DNA of 64,000 nucleotides, taken from Comamonadaceae bacterium G21597-S1. GTDB taxonomy: Bacteria; Pseudomonadota; Gammaproteobacteria; Burkholderiales; Burkholderiaceae_C. Where the stretch lies: assembly GCA_027214345.1 (NCBI GenBank), contig JAPWHR010000007.1:124001-188000 (forward strand), written 5' to 3'. The notes below the pieces were generated by a model. That model was not told the DNA's origin and ran no database searches. It saw only the letters and a list, made by a program, of their open reading frames with translations. Made by a program: the position numbers and the translations under genes. Positions 54,099 to 63,706 of this stretch are shown piece by piece. Within the stretch, counting starts at the first letter, position 1. The number at the start of each line of letters is the position of its first letter.

Positions 54099-54737
54099 AT
54101 GAACCAGGAAGTACTCTTTTACATCCCGCTCGCACTTGTCGTCGGTATTGTGCTCGGCCGTGGACGACTTCGCCCCCATAGGTACCAGAATCGCGGCGAA
54201 GCGCGGCTTTCCCGTGTCGCGCGGGAACACTTCAAGAGTCCCGACTATTTCCTGATGAATCACATCACCCTGCCCCTGGGCGATGGAACCACGGAGATCG
54301 ACCACATAATGGTTTCCCGGTTCGGCGTTTTCGTCGTCGAGACCAAGCACTACAAGGGATGGATCTTCGCGAATGCGAACCATGCCCGTTGGACACAGGT
54401 CCTGTTCAACTGGAAGTTCAGGTTCCAGAACCCCATCGTCCAGAATCTTCGGCATGTTCGCGCAGTGCAGCAGCTGCTGGACTTCCTGCCTCCTGGAGTC
54501 GTCAAGTCCATCGTCGTTTTCACGGGAGACGCGCAATTCAGGACCCCGGTTCCCACCGGTGTGTTCGATATCTCGGCCTTCGTCGACCACATCCGCGCGC
54601 AGCGGGTCGAGGTCATGTCTGCGAACCGGATGCAGTTCTGTGTCGGACGACTCGAGACCACACGCCTTGCCATCTCCGGTGAAACCGATGTGCAGCATGT
54701 CCAGAACCTGGAGCGCTGGCATGGGCGCACCAGCTGA
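54099..54737 (+). CDS. NERD-domain (nuclease-related) membrane-anchored protein
   Basis: 212 residues: one N-terminal helix (VLFYIPLALVVGIVLGRG), then NERD: RGEARLSRVAREHF, ITLPLGDGTTEIDHIMVSRF and GVFVVETKHYKGWIF, with the Asp and ExK residues of a restriction-type nuclease core. Role unknown; NERD proteins occur on mobile elements. No C-terminal zinc finger. The following gap 54738-55136 holds no gene I can support. Confidence 0.88.
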   Translation: MNQEVLFYIPLALVVGIVLGRGRLRPHRYQNRGEARLSRVAREHFKSPDYFLMNHITLPLGDGTTEIDHIMVSRFGVFVVETKHYKGWIFANANHARWTQVLFNWKFRFQNPIVQNLRHVRAVQQLLDFLPPGVVKSIVVFTGDAQFRTPVPTGVFDISAFVDHIRAQRVEVMSANRMQFCVGRLETTRLAISGETDVQHVQNLERWHGRTS

Positions 54738-55136
54738 TGGCCGACGAACTGGCGCCGCACATCCGTCAGCTCAAGTGATGCCGGACGCCTTGACGTTCCG
54801 CATGACAGACGGCGAAACGGGGCTGGTCACCAGGTGCTTCCATCGTTCTCCCCGCTCCCCAACGGCGTTCATGAGCCACCGCCGCCCCACCAAACCCATT
54901 CGGCAATTTGTGGTTGAACCAACCGGGGTGGAATCAGGATTGCCAGTGGCTGGGATGTCCACACCCGCCACCTCGAAAAGTCCTGTAGCCAACGTGACAT
55001 CCTCGAAGCCACTAGGTGCCACGATTCATCCCAACCGCAATGGTTGAGCGGGCATCCTGTTGCCCACCAACTCGAACACGGCCTACTCTGCGTCGCTCAG
55101 CCTGGCCCGGCGGCCCGCTTCCCGGCCCTCTATCCA

Positions 55137-57062
55137 TCACGTCTGCTCCAGCAAGGCAGTAACACGGGAGCGCATCACCTCCAGATCCGCCAGCTGGGGC
55201 GTCAGCGGCGCACCAATGTTGAGCCCGACACGACTCCACGCACCGCGCCGGAACGGCCGCGTCATCTGCCTGGCCCCATCACCCCGGCTGAAGAACGAGC
55301 CCCACATGTTCGTCAACGCCATCGGAATGACCGGGGCCGGCTGGCGCTCGAGAATCCGCATGACGCCGCCCTTGAAGTCCTGCAGTCGCCCATCCGTCGT
55401 GATGCCACCTTCCGGAAAAATCGCCAGCAGATCGCCGTCCTGCAACACCTTCTGCGCAGCCACCAAGGCGGCGTCATGGACCTGCGGATGCTGCGACCGG
55501 GGTGCGATCGGAATCGCCTTGGCCAGGCGAAACAGCGCGCCAAGCACCGGCACCTTGAAAATCTGGTGGTCCATCACGAAGTGGATCGGACGGGGACTTG
55601 CCGCCAGCAGCAGCACCGCATCGACCAGGCTGACATGGTTGCACACCAGCACCGCCGCACCCGTCGTCGGAATGTTGTCGTCACCCGTCACCCGGAAGCG
55701 GTACATGCAGCGCGACAACACCCAGGCAACGAAGCGCAGCAGGTATTCCGGGACCAGCAGGAAGATGTACAAGGCCACCACCGCGTTGGCCAGGCCGACG
55801 AACAAGAACACCTGCGGCACCGTGAAGTCCGCCGACAGCAGCGCTCCGGCGATCAGGGAACTGGCGATCATGAACAACGCGTTCAGGATGTTGTTGGCCG
55901 CGATGATGCGCGCGCGGTGCGTGGGCTGGCTGCGCAGCTGGATCAGGGCATACATCGGAACGCTGTACAGGCCGGCAAACAGGCTCAGTAATGCCAGGTC
56001 CGCGATGATGCGCCAGTGCGCCGGCTGGGCCAGGAACGCGGACACGCCCATGATGCCGGAGGCCGGCAGGCTGTTTGAGGCGGCATACAGGTCGATCGCA
56101 AACACGCTCATGCCGATCGCGCCCAGCGGCACCAGGCCGATCTCGACATGGCGCCGGCTGAGCACCTCGCACAACAATGAGCCCAGGCCGATACCCAGCG
56201 AGAAGACCACCAGCAGCAAGGATGCGACATGCTCGTTGCCATGCAGCACCTCCTTCGCAAAACTCGGGAACTGGCTCAGGAACACCGCCCCGAAGAACCA
56301 CATCCAGCTGATGCCCAGCAGGGAACGGAACACCACCTGGTTGCCACTGGCCAGCTTGAGGTTGCGCCAGGTCTCCGTGATCGGATTCCAGTTGATGCGC
56401 AGGCCCGGATCGGTCGCCGGCGCCGCCGGCACGTACTGCGCCAGCACCCGTCCCACGACAGCGAGCAACACGCAGGCCAGCGCGACCGCGGCGTGGCCGA
56501 CCTGCGGCATTGCCACCAGCAGGCCGCCGGCCACATTGCCCATCAGGATGGCCACAAAGGTCCCCATCTCGACCATGCCGTTGCCGCCGGTCAGTTCGCG
56601 TTCGCTGAGCACCTGTGGCAGGAGCGCGTATTTGACCGGTCCGAACAGCGTCGAATGCAGCCCCATCAGGAAGATGCAGCCCAGCAGCACCGGCACGTTG
56701 TGTGCCAGGAAACCATAGGCAGCAGCGAGCATGATGCCGATTTCCAGGTTCTTCACCAGCCGTATCACCTGCGCCTTGTCCATCTTGTCGGTCAGCTGGC
56801 CGCTGGTCGCGCTGAACAGCAGGAAGGGCAGGATGAACAAGGCGCCGATGACCAGCCCCGCCATGGCCGCCGGCAACCAACCAACGCTGAGCTGGTAGGT
56901 CACCATGACTGTCAACGCGAACTTGAACAGGTTGTCGTTGGCCGCGCCGCAGAACTGGGTCCAGAACAAGGGCGCGAAGCGCCGCTGGCCCATCAGCGCG
57001 AACTGGTTCGGATGCTGGTGCGCCTGCTGCGACGGCACATCGACAAGGGAATTGGCTTGCAT
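55137..57062 (-). CDS. MFS transporter fused to 1-acylglycerol-3-phosphate acyltransferase
   Basis: 641 residues. First ~430: LplT-like MFS (FAPLFWTQFCGAANDNLFKF, FSATSGQLTDKMDKAQVIRL) for lysophospholipids. Last ~200: PlsC acyltransferase with block VCNHVSLVDAVLL (HxxxxD-like: NHVSLVD) and FPEGGITTDG. The two would flip and re-acylate lysophospholipids. AGGAG before the ATG at 57062. Common in proteobacterial chromosomes; here it is cargo or a chromosomal gene. Confidence 0.92.
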   Translation of the reverse strand: MQANSLVDVPSQQAHQHPNQFALMGQRRFAPLFWTQFCGAANDNLFKFALTVMVTYQLSVGWLPAAMAGLVIGALFILPFLLFSATSGQLTDKMDKAQVIRLVKNLEIGIMLAAAYGFLAHNVPVLLGCIFLMGLHSTLFGPVKYALLPQVLSERELTGGNGMVEMGTFVAILMGNVAGGLLVAMPQVGHAAVALACVLLAVVGRVLAQYVPAAPATDPGLRINWNPITETWRNLKLASGNQVVFRSLLGISWMWFFGAVFLSQFPSFAKEVLHGNEHVASLLLVVFSLGIGLGSLLCEVLSRRHVEIGLVPLGAIGMSVFAIDLYAASNSLPASGIMGVSAFLAQPAHWRIIADLALLSLFAGLYSVPMYALIQLRSQPTHRARIIAANNILNALFMIASSLIAGALLSADFTVPQVFLFVGLANAVVALYIFLLVPEYLLRFVAWVLSRCMYRFRVTGDDNIPTTGAAVLVCNHVSLVDAVLLLAASPRPIHFVMDHQIFKVPVLGALFRLAKAIPIAPRSQHPQVHDAALVAAQKVLQDGDLLAIFPEGGITTDGRLQDFKGGVMRILERQPAPVIPMALTNMWGSFFSRGDGARQMTRPFRRGAWSRVGLNIGAPLTPQLADLEVMRSRVTALLEQT

Positions 57063-57102
57063 GAACACTCCTGTTGCAGTGACAAAAAAGGATCGATCAG
57101 AG

Positions 57103-57951
57103 TCAGCGACCACCGGCCGGCACACCGTCCCCGGACGGCGTGCGCGCAGCGGCCACTTCCCCCACTTCGGCCTGCACATTCGGCCGATGCGACGGACGCA
57201 AGGCAGCCAGCACCGGCCAGGCTGCGCAGCTGGCCACCAGGTGCTTGAGGCTGTGGCCGGACACCCAGTGGCCCGTCCACTCGAATACGGCCGCATCACC
57301 GAGCTCGAACAACTTGGCCAGCGCATAGGCCCCGATCACCACCCACCAGCGCACCGACCATGCACCGGGTAGCGGCTTGTTCAGCACCAACCAGACCAGG
57401 ATCGCCAGCCCGCCGAACTGCACCACCACCCAGGCCAGCTGGTCGAGCGAATGCATGGCCGTCGTCGCCGCAGCCGGTCCCGCAACCAGCAACAGCAACG
57501 CGAGCGCGTGTGCCGCCCGGTCGCTGACACGATCGGCGGCCGCCAGGCCCAGCAGGCCAGCGAACGCCACGACCATGCCCAGGCGGTCGAGCCACAGGCC
57601 GGCGCCATCGGGCTGCCAGTGGTAATAACCCGAACACAGCGCCGTCAGCACCAGCCCCAGGAAAAACAGCGCCGCCATCTGCCGGTTCACGGTCCACGCG
57701 ATGGCGTGATCAAGCAGCCGCAGCCGCAGCAGTCCCAGGACCCCGAACAGCGCGAAACCCAGGTTGCTCAGCACGTCCATCGCATTGGGCAGGAACTGCC
57801 AGGCCCGCGCATCGGCGAACGCGTGGTAATGGGCGGGAAGCTCCACCCGCGGGCCCAGCAGCGCCAGCACGAACAACCCGGCGCACAACGCGAGCAGCAC
57901 CACCTCCCTGGATCGGGTGGAACGCATGGAATGAATCGCCGGCGCGGACAT
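57103..57951 (-). CDS. Ceramidase-like (CREST) membrane protein
   Basis: 282 residues, about eight helices. CREST-type residues: LSNLGFALFGVLGLLR, CSGYYHWQPD...LDRLGMVV and WVSGHSLKHLVASCAA, giving the Ser, Asp and His trio of these membrane hydrolases. Substrate unknown. Ends 40 bp before the MFS-acyltransferase start; together they suggest membrane-lipid work. Confidence 0.8.
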   Translation of the reverse strand: MSAPAIHSMRSTRSREVVLLALCAGLFVLALLGPRVELPAHYHAFADARAWQFLPNAMDVLSNLGFALFGVLGLLRLRLLDHAIAWTVNRQMAALFFLGLVLTALCSGYYHWQPDGAGLWLDRLGMVVAFAGLLGLAAADRVSDRAAHALALLLLVAGPAAATTAMHSLDQLAWVVVQFGGLAILVWLVLNKPLPGAWSVRWWVVIGAYALAKLFELGDAAVFEWTGHWVSGHSLKHLVASCAAWPVLAALRPSHRPNVQAEVGEVAAARTPSGDGVPAGGR

Positions 57952-58128
57952 GGCGGTCGAGCCTAGCCGGGCAACGGCGGCTCGAAGCGGGTCGGGGGGG
58001 CTTTCATGATCAATGTTGTGGATGGAACGGCCGCAGTGTGAGCGCGCCGCCCGAAATCCACGCCAGATGCCGATACAGTTGCACCAGATTCACCACCGAG
58101 TATCGGATTTCGATACCGAACGACACAC

Positions 58129-58860
58129 ATGAGTACCACCGCAGACCTCGTCCTGGCGCTCAAGCGGGAGCTCAAGGCAGAGCAGATGACCTATGCCGAC
58201 CTGGCCCGGGCGATCGGCAAGGCCGAGTCCAGCGTCAAGCGCATGCTGGCCAAGGGCGACCTGTCGCTGTCGCAGATTGATGCCATCTGCCGCGCGCTCA
58301 AGCTCGATTTCGCAGACCTGGCGCGCCAGGTTGCCGACAACCAGCAACTGCTGGCGCAGCTGACGCAGGAGCAGGAACGCGCGGTGGTTGCCGACAAGAA
58401 ACTGCTGCTGGTGGCCATCTGCGTACTGAGCCAGTGGACGATGGAGCAGATCACCGGTGCCTACCGGCTGTCTGAGGTCCAGGCGATCCAGTATCTGGCC
58501 CAGCTCGATCGCATCGGCATCATCGAGCTCAAGCCGCTGAACCGGTACCGGCTCAAGCTGGCAAAGACCTTCCGCTGGCGTCCGCACGGGCCGGTGATGG
58601 AATTTTTTCGCGAACACGCGATGACGGACTATTTCGCAGGCGGCTTCGGCGGCAACGGCGAATCCCTGCTGCTGGTGCACGGTTCCATAAGCAAGGGGCT
58701 CGCATCGACCTTCACCGACCGCATGCAGCGCGTGGCGCAGGATTTTGCGCAGCAGCACCTGGCCGACCAGAAGCTGCCGCGCAAAGAACTGCAGGGATAT
58801 ACGCTGCTGCTTGCGATGCGCAGCTGGGAGTTCGATGTCTTCGCCGCGTTTCGGCGCTGA
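58129..58860 (+). CDS. XRE-type transcriptional regulator
   Basis: 243 residues. HTH at 7-60 (LVLALKRELKAEQMTYADLA, AESSVKRMLAKGDLSLSQID), then a long helical domain (about 90-240) without known fold. Divergent from the CREST gene. Possibly a repressor of the lipid genes or of the element. Confidence 0.88.
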   Translation: MSTTADLVLALKRELKAEQMTYADLARAIGKAESSVKRMLAKGDLSLSQIDAICRALKLDFADLARQVADNQQLLAQLTQEQERAVVADKKLLLVAICVLSQWTMEQITGAYRLSEVQAIQYLAQLDRIGIIELKPLNRYRLKLAKTFRWRPHGPVMEFFREHAMTDYFAGGFGGNGESLLLVHGSISKGLASTFTDRMQRVAQDFAQQHLADQKLPRKELQGYTLLLAMRSWEFDVFAAFRR

Positions 58861-58926
58861 CGCGGGAATCGCCAGCGGCAGATGGCAAATTCCCCCACAT
58901 GACACAACCGCCTGATGCATAACCAG

Positions 58927-58951
58927 GGCAGCCGTCGCGCAGGCGGCTGCC
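58927..58951 (+). terminator. Hairpin after the XRE gene
   Basis: GGCAGCCG/CGGCTGCC with a 9-nt loop, 66 bp past the stop; a second, CCCCGG-GCA-CCGGGG, is at 58973-58987. No T-tract. Confidence 0.35.
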
Positions 58952-59061
58952 GGACGACCTGCGCTTGCCGAGCCCCGGGCACCGGGGTCCAGCATTTGTG
59001 TCAAGATGCGCAGCGACCGCACCACAACAAGCCAGCACCCGAGCCCCTTTTCCCGATCCCC

Positions 59062-59289
59062 ATGAGCGTAGAGTCCTTCCCGAAATTCACACCGCCCGCG
59101 GCCAAGCTGTGGGCCGACATTCCTGCACAGACCCGAAAGCAACTCCTGTCCAACGTATGGTGTGGCCGCTGCAAGCATTCCGTCACGATCAAGAACTTCA
59201 GCGGCGTGGTCCGCGCGAACGACCTGTTGCTTGTGGGGCAATGCTCCGAATGCCAAAGTGATGTGGCGCGAATGATCGAGTCGAGCTGA
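59062..59289 (+). CDS. Small zinc-ribbon-like protein
   Basis: 75 residues with paired CGRC and CSEC (VWCGRCKHSVTIKNF...VGQCSECQSDV), enough for one zinc ribbon. No family name. The start at 59062 is the first Met in a normal context. Nucleic-acid binding is possible. Confidence 0.7.
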   Translation: MSVESFPKFTPPAAKLWADIPAQTRKQLLSNVWCGRCKHSVTIKNFSGVVRANDLLLVGQCSECQSDVARMIESS

Positions 59290-59823
59290 CACAACACGCG
59301 AGATCCCGGAATTTATGTGGGCGCCTGGTGTGGCGCCGCGGATCATGCCGTTGCCAAGGCCGACAGGCCTCATCAGGGCGTGGGCTACCTCGGCACGTCC
59401 CATCCGTCTCCATGCTTGATCCCGTTCGATCCGTGCCCTTTCGAACCACGACGACGATGACATCGAGTTGCCGCCGATCTGCAGGACCTCTTCCATCGAG
59501 CTGGATCGGATTGACGACGTCCCATCTGAAGCCGACCGATTCGACGCCAGACCACACATCGCTGCCCCGGCGTCCAAGTCGGCGCCCATCAATGCGTAAC
59601 ATTGAACAGCCGCAGAGATCCACTCCACACAGCTGGCGCCGACGGGCCCGCTCGCAGCAGCCGCAGCGGCCTTCCCACTCGATGTCCACGATCCGTCGCA
59701 TCGAAACCAGGCGCCGCAATCCATCGCGAGCAAGCATACCGAAATCTACCCAATCCTGTAGATGCGCATTCGTGTCGCCGTCCCTACCATGGCCTTGTGT
59801 TCAACAACCTACCCTGGCCCACC
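59290..59823. other. Gap of about 530 bp with no convincing gene
   Basis: Long open frames exist on both strands, but all are Arg/Ser-rich products of high GC without ribosome-binding sites or motifs. A GGCGCC-TGGTGT-GGCGCC hairpin lies near 59322. Confidence 0.45.
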
Positions 59824-60048
59824 ATGAATCACTGCAGACGAGGCAGAACTGCCAACCACCGAATCCACAAACACTGCGCCTTGCACGTACAACAACGTGC
59901 GGCGCAACAACATAGGCGCCGCGCATGGGAGCTCTGGCTGCGGCAGGCCGTCGAGCAGGCGCTGCGCGACATCGAAGCCATGGGCTTTCCCCAGCAAACG
60001 TCTCCGGCGCAGGATGTCCATCACCCAGGCCGCGCGTCAGGCCACTGA
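59824..60048 (+). CDS. Possible small basic protein
   Basis: 74 residues, basic start (MNHCRRGRTANHRIHKHCAL) and an amphipathic helix (RRAWELWLRQAVEQALRDIE). No family. A minus-strand frame covers the same bases, and this one is only slightly more protein-like. Confidence 0.3.
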   Translation: MNHCRRGRTANHRIHKHCALHVQQRAAQQHRRRAWELWLRQAVEQALRDIEAMGFPQQTSPAQDVHHPGRASGH

Positions 60049-60093
60049 TACGGCAGACCCCGCCAAGACCCCACGCCACGGTGGGACTGCTGG

Positions 60094-60312
60094 TCAGGGC
60101 GTACGCAGCGCCCTGACCTGCGCAACCGCCATGGCCATCGCCGACAGGCGCGTGCGCGTCGTCATGGCGACGCGCAATGCAACCACATCCGGCGAATTCA
60201 ATTTCGCGGAGCGAACGGAATCCACAACAATCGCAACGCCTGCTGTCAGGCAATCCCTTTCGCAATCGGCCAGGCCTCTGATCGCCAGCCCCATGCGTCG
60301 GGACTGTGCCAT
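60094..60312 (-). CDS. Small hypothetical protein after the AcaB-like gene
   Basis: 72 residues, Ala/Val-rich helices (IRGLADCERDCLTAGVAIVV, TTRTRLSAMAMAVAQVRALR). Starts 12 bp past the stop of the AcaB-like gene in the same direction, so probably co-transcribed. TTG at 60318 is an alternative start. Confidence 0.45.
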   Translation of the reverse strand: MAQSRRMGLAIRGLADCERDCLTAGVAIVVDSVRSAKLNSPDVVALRVAMTTRTRLSAMAMAVAQVRALRTP

Positions 60313-60324
60313 CCGCAAGAGTCG

Positions 60325-61140
60325 TCAATCCGTCCGATCGTCCGTCTGATGTTCCGCGCCAGGCACATCGACTGCCATGTCGACGGGCGCATCGCCGTCC
60401 CCGCCTGATGGATCGGAGTGCGTGTCGCCCTGTGAATCGGGACCCGGCAGTTCCTCCGGCAGCTGCGCACCACCACTATCCGCTTGCTCCATGGTCTGGG
60501 AATGATCCATCAGCGTCTTCTGGCCTTCGGACCGCGCAACCCCTGATGCGTCAGGCGCATGCATGCGCCGGCGCAGACCATTGGCAAAGCCGCGCACCGA
60601 CAGTGCGATATTACGGACCTGGCGCTTGAGGATAGCGCGCTGGTTCACCACGTCTTCCAGCGTGAGCACGTCATGGATCTCCAGCGTCTGCAGCATCGGC
60701 ATGAGCTGGTCGAGCTTGAGCAGGATCTCCAGGTAGCGCCGCGTCATTGACGAGATCACGCCGATCTCCATCTCCAGCGCCTGGGTGTCGTAGGTCGCAA
60801 GCTGCGTCACGCCATGGTGCTGGCACAGCGCCTCGGCCGCGTCGAGCGACTTGTTCATGCTGTGCGCCACGTTGTCCATCTGGGTCCGGATGGCTTTCTC
60901 GACCTTGAGCACATCCGCAGACTCGAGCTGGGTGCGCGCGATCACCGAGATGAAATACATGTTGAGCTGCAACGGCCCGAAACGACGCACAAACGTGCGC
61001 TTGCCCTCGGCGCTGGTGAAACACACCGGCATCTTGATGCTGGCGGCCTCCACGCGCCGGAAGTCGGTCCTGGTTTCGCGGGCGATGATCCTGGCGTTGA
61101 CGCCGCCCTGGTCGATACGAACGATCTGGCTGCTTGTCAC
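60325..61140 (-). CDS. DUF1845/AcaB-family protein of integrative elements
   Basis: 271 residues from a GTG at 61140 with AGGAG seven bases upstream. VNARIIARETRTDFRRVEAA, then helical segments and an acidic tail (about 205-271). DUF1845 (PF08900) proteins, including the AcaB-like group, are usual in conjugative islands and plasmids of the SPI-7/PFGI type; a regulatory role has been proposed. Main sign that the right end is mobile backbone. Confidence 0.78.
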   Translation of the reverse strand: MTSSQIVRIDQGGVNARIIARETRTDFRRVEAASIKMPVCFTSAEGKRTFVRRFGPLQLNMYFISVIARTQLESADVLKVEKAIRTQMDNVAHSMNKSLDAAEALCQHHGVTQLATYDTQALEMEIGVISSMTRRYLEILLKLDQLMPMLQTLEIHDVLTLEDVVNQRAILKRQVRNIALSVRGFANGLRRRMHAPDASGVARSEGQKTLMDHSQTMEQADSGGAQLPEELPGPDSQGDTHSDPSGGDGDAPVDMAVDVPGAEHQTDDRTD

Positions 61141-61702
61141 GTTGCGACTCCTGTTGACACCGGATGTGCACCAATGATCGGCAGGCACTCCCACCGCCTC
61201 CACGGTCATCGCAATGCAAATGGGGCCCATATCGGCGCCAGCCCCTTGCGCCCGGCCTTCGGCCCTTGACCACGTGCCCGGGCCGACATATCGTTCCCGG
61301 ACATGCAGCAGCGGGCCCTGCATCCAAGCCTGGCCAGCCATTCAAGAAGCAGACCGTCGTCGCCGAATCCGGAACCGGTCCGGCTTTGGCGCGTGTTTGC
61401 CGCGACCCGGCCGACTCCGATCCTATGGACGGTGAGCAGTAGCAGCAGGTAGCAATAGAAATAGCGCAGCCGCGACGTGACGCGCGCGGCGAGGGTGCCA
61501 CCATCAACCTTGGTGCACCCTCTCCCCGCCCGTCTTCATCGTCGGTACGCCGGCACACCGACCCTGGCAGATCGACTGCCACAAGCCGGCCCACAAGCTC
61601 CGTCATGTCTGTTCTCCCGGCCAGTGCCGGGATCTTCCCAACCCACGGGCAGTCCTCCTGCCTGTGGGCGAGCGCTGCCTCTTATCCATTCTGGAGGTAG
61701 CC
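61141..61702. other. Hairpin-rich intergenic region between AcaB-like and plasmid-type genes
   Basis: No gene seen. Hairpins on the plus strand: GGGTG-C-CACCA/TGGTG-CACCC (61493-61520, one bulge), CCCGGC/GCCGGG (61616-61631), CCCACGGGCAG/CTGCCTGTGGG (61642-61668, 11 bp with one G-T). The last lies 34 bp before the next start codon. Looks like a structured leader or control region. Confidence 0.55.
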
Positions 61703-62278
61703 ATGCACGCATCCCGTGCTCCGTCCGGTTCGCCACCCCTTTCGGCGACCTATTCCCCTGCGCTGCAGCACATCGTCGAAACCCTGCGGCATCGGCAGGA
61801 CTGCCTGCTGCTGCAGTGCTGGCATCCCAACGACGACATCGCCGAGGCGCCTGACGCGCCCGCGCCATGGAGCGAGGAAGAGATCGTCTTCCTGCACTGG
61901 CGACTGCTGCAGGAGATCGTCCACCTGGCTGACCCCGAGCAACCGCTGCACGAGAAGTTTGACACCTTGCGCTGGATCTTCACCGAACGGGACAAGGACA
62001 CGCGTCCGTTCTCGTTCGTGCGATGCCTGCAGGTGGTGGGCTGCAGCCCCTTGTCGCCAGCACCCTATTGCGGGCGGCTCGATGCGCAGGAACTGCGCGA
62101 GCAGATCCACGCACGGCTGCGTCCCTGGATGTCACAGGCACTCGCGCTGCTGCCGGCCTGGGCACGCGAGGCCGTGCTCGAGAACCCGCAATGGGTCCAG
62201 GTGCAGCTCTCACGCAATCCGCAGTGGCTCAACGAACAGATCAAGCAGGCCGACACCCAGGCCAGCCTGTTCGGATGA
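61703..62278 (+). CDS. Hypothetical plasmid/ICE protein
   Basis: 191 residues, no signal; WSEEEIVFLHWRLLQEIVHL, HEKFDTLRWIFTERDKDTRP, PFSFVRCLQVVGCSPLSP and a helical end. GGAGG five bases before the ATG at 61703. I do not recognise the family, but the place before a P4-type primase and DUF932 gene is typical of integrative-element backbones. Confidence 0.7.
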   Translation: MHASRAPSGSPPLSATYSPALQHIVETLRHRQDCLLLQCWHPNDDIAEAPDAPAPWSEEEIVFLHWRLLQEIVHLADPEQPLHEKFDTLRWIFTERDKDTRPFSFVRCLQVVGCSPLSPAPYCGRLDAQELREQIHARLRPWMSQALALLPAWAREAVLENPQWVQVQLSRNPQWLNEQIKQADTQASLFG

Positions 62279-62309
62279 GCACATCACACATATCAAGGAG
62301 ACCACGACC

Positions 62310-62486
62310 ATGGATCCAATGAAACTCAAGACGACCTGGGCGGCAACGCCATCGCCAAAGCAGCCTACCGTCGCACTCCGGCACCGGACACGCCAAAACC
62401 ACACGCACTCGGGCCCGAGCATCACGCATCGCCGCGCACCGGCCTACAGGTCGCAGAACCCGGGAATTACCCATGCGCAATCCTGA
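62310..62486 (+). CDS. 58-residue basic ORF overlapping the primase start
   Basis: MDPMKLKTTWAATPSPKQPT and a His/Arg-rich end. AAGGAG nine bases before the ATG; it overlaps the primase start by 14 bp, so could couple translation. No family. Confidence 0.45.
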   Translation: MDPMKLKTTWAATPSPKQPTVALRHRTRQNHTHSGPSITHRRAPAYRSQNPGITHAQS

Positions 62487-63480
62487 CTACCACGACCAGG
62501 TGCAGGAGCTGCTAGTGCGTGCGCACGGCCGCTGGACGTCGATCCTCAGAAGCCTCGATGTCGATGCCACCATCCTGTCGCAGCGCAACCAGCCCTGCCC
62601 GATGTGCGGCGGCACCGACCGGTTCCAGTACACCGACAAGTTCGGCGAAGGCAACTACCACTGCCGCAACTGCGGCCCGGGCGGCGGCTTCAAGCTGCTG
62701 CAGGCGGTCAAGGGCGTCGACTTCAAGTCCGCGGTGCGCCAGGTGCAGGAGGTGATCGGCGCTGCCATCGTGCCGCCCGCCCGCGCGCCGGCAGAGCCCT
62801 CCGCGCTGCGCATGAAGAAACTGGCCAAGCGGCTGTGGGACGAAGCCCACCCGGTTGCGCAGGGTGACGATGTCGACCGCTACCTGCGTGGCCGTCAACT
62901 GGGTATGGACCGGTACCCCAAGGTGCTGCGCTGCCACCCGCGCCTTGGCTACTACGACAAGGATGACAAGGGCCGGTCCAGACTGGTCGCCCACCATCCG
63001 GCAATGCTGGCCTGCATCCAGGGCGCCGACGGCCATGCGATCAGCCTGCACCGGACCTATCTGCAGGATGGCCGCAAGCTCCAGCGCCCGGACGCCAAGA
63101 AGGTGCTCTCGGGCGGCATCCAGGGAGCGGCGGTGCGCCTGTTCGAGCCCGGCGGCGTGCTCGCGCTGGCCGAGGGCCTGGAGACCGCGATCGCGGTGCA
63201 CCTGTCCACCGGCAAGCCGGTCTGGGCCGGCATCAGTGCCGGCAACCTGGAGCGGCTCTGGCTGCCGGAGCAACTGCAGGAAGTGCACATCTACGCCGAC
63301 AACGACGCGGATGGCGATTTCGACGGACAGGCGGCCGCGTTCGCGTTGGCGCGCCGGCTGCGCAAGGAGCACCGCCGCGAGGGCGGACCCCGGCGCGTGA
63401 AGGTGTTTGTGCCCGTACACGATGGCGCCGACTGGGCCGACGTCTGGGGCGCACAGATCCGGCGCACATCACCGGCCTGA
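62473..63480 (+). CDS. P4-type primase-like protein (zinc finger plus Toprim)
   Basis: 335 residues. Zinc finger PCPMCGGTDRFQYTD...YHCRNCGPGGG (about 41-75), then the Toprim domain: VLALAEGLETAIAVHL with the catalytic Glu and VHIYADNDADGDFDGQ with the DxD. Zinc-finger/Toprim primase without helicase part, as on many plasmids and ICEs. Makes primers for the element's replication. Confidence 0.9.
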   Translation: MRNPDYHDQVQELLVRAHGRWTSILRSLDVDATILSQRNQPCPMCGGTDRFQYTDKFGEGNYHCRNCGPGGGFKLLQAVKGVDFKSAVRQVQEVIGAAIVPPARAPAEPSALRMKKLAKRLWDEAHPVAQGDDVDRYLRGRQLGMDRYPKVLRCHPRLGYYDKDDKGRSRLVAHHPAMLACIQGADGHAISLHRTYLQDGRKLQRPDAKKVLSGGIQGAAVRLFEPGGVLALAEGLETAIAVHLSTGKPVWAGISAGNLERLWLPEQLQEVHIYADNDADGDFDGQAAAFALARRLRKEHRREGGPRRVKVFVPVHDGADWADVWGAQIRRTSPA

Positions 63481-63500
63481 TCGCTTGATTCGTTTTTCGT

Positions 63501-63667
63501 GAGCCAGTGCGAATCGACTGGCTCCCGACGAGGGCGCAGCGGACAAGCCGCCGCTCCCCGTCTGCTACCTCCGTCGGCACTGACGCCGACGGATTTTTCT
63601 CAGGCGGACCACCAACCCGGTCCGCCTTCCACCTCGCGGGGATCCCGGCGCGCCCATGGGCCGCGCC
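63501..63667 (+). promoter_or_regulatory. Four successive hairpins between primase and DUF932 genes
   Basis: (1) GAGCCAGT/ACTGGCTC, 63501-63524; (2) CCGTCGGC/GCCGACGG, 63571-63592, followed by ATTTTTCT, a credible intrinsic terminator; (3) GGCGGACC/GGTCCGCC, 63603-63626; (4) GGCGCG/CGCGCC, 63647-63667. The last is 39 bp before the next ATG. Three stems are perfect 8-mers. Suggests attenuation or a structured origin/leader. Confidence 0.6.
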
Positions 63668-63706
63668 GCCTCCGCACATTGTTTCACTCCAATCCAAGGA
63701 CTTCAT

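Noticed and set aside
58090-59733. Open frame of 547 codons on the minus strand
   Set aside because: Mostly antisense to the XRE regulator and zinc-ribbon gene; no recognisable domain.
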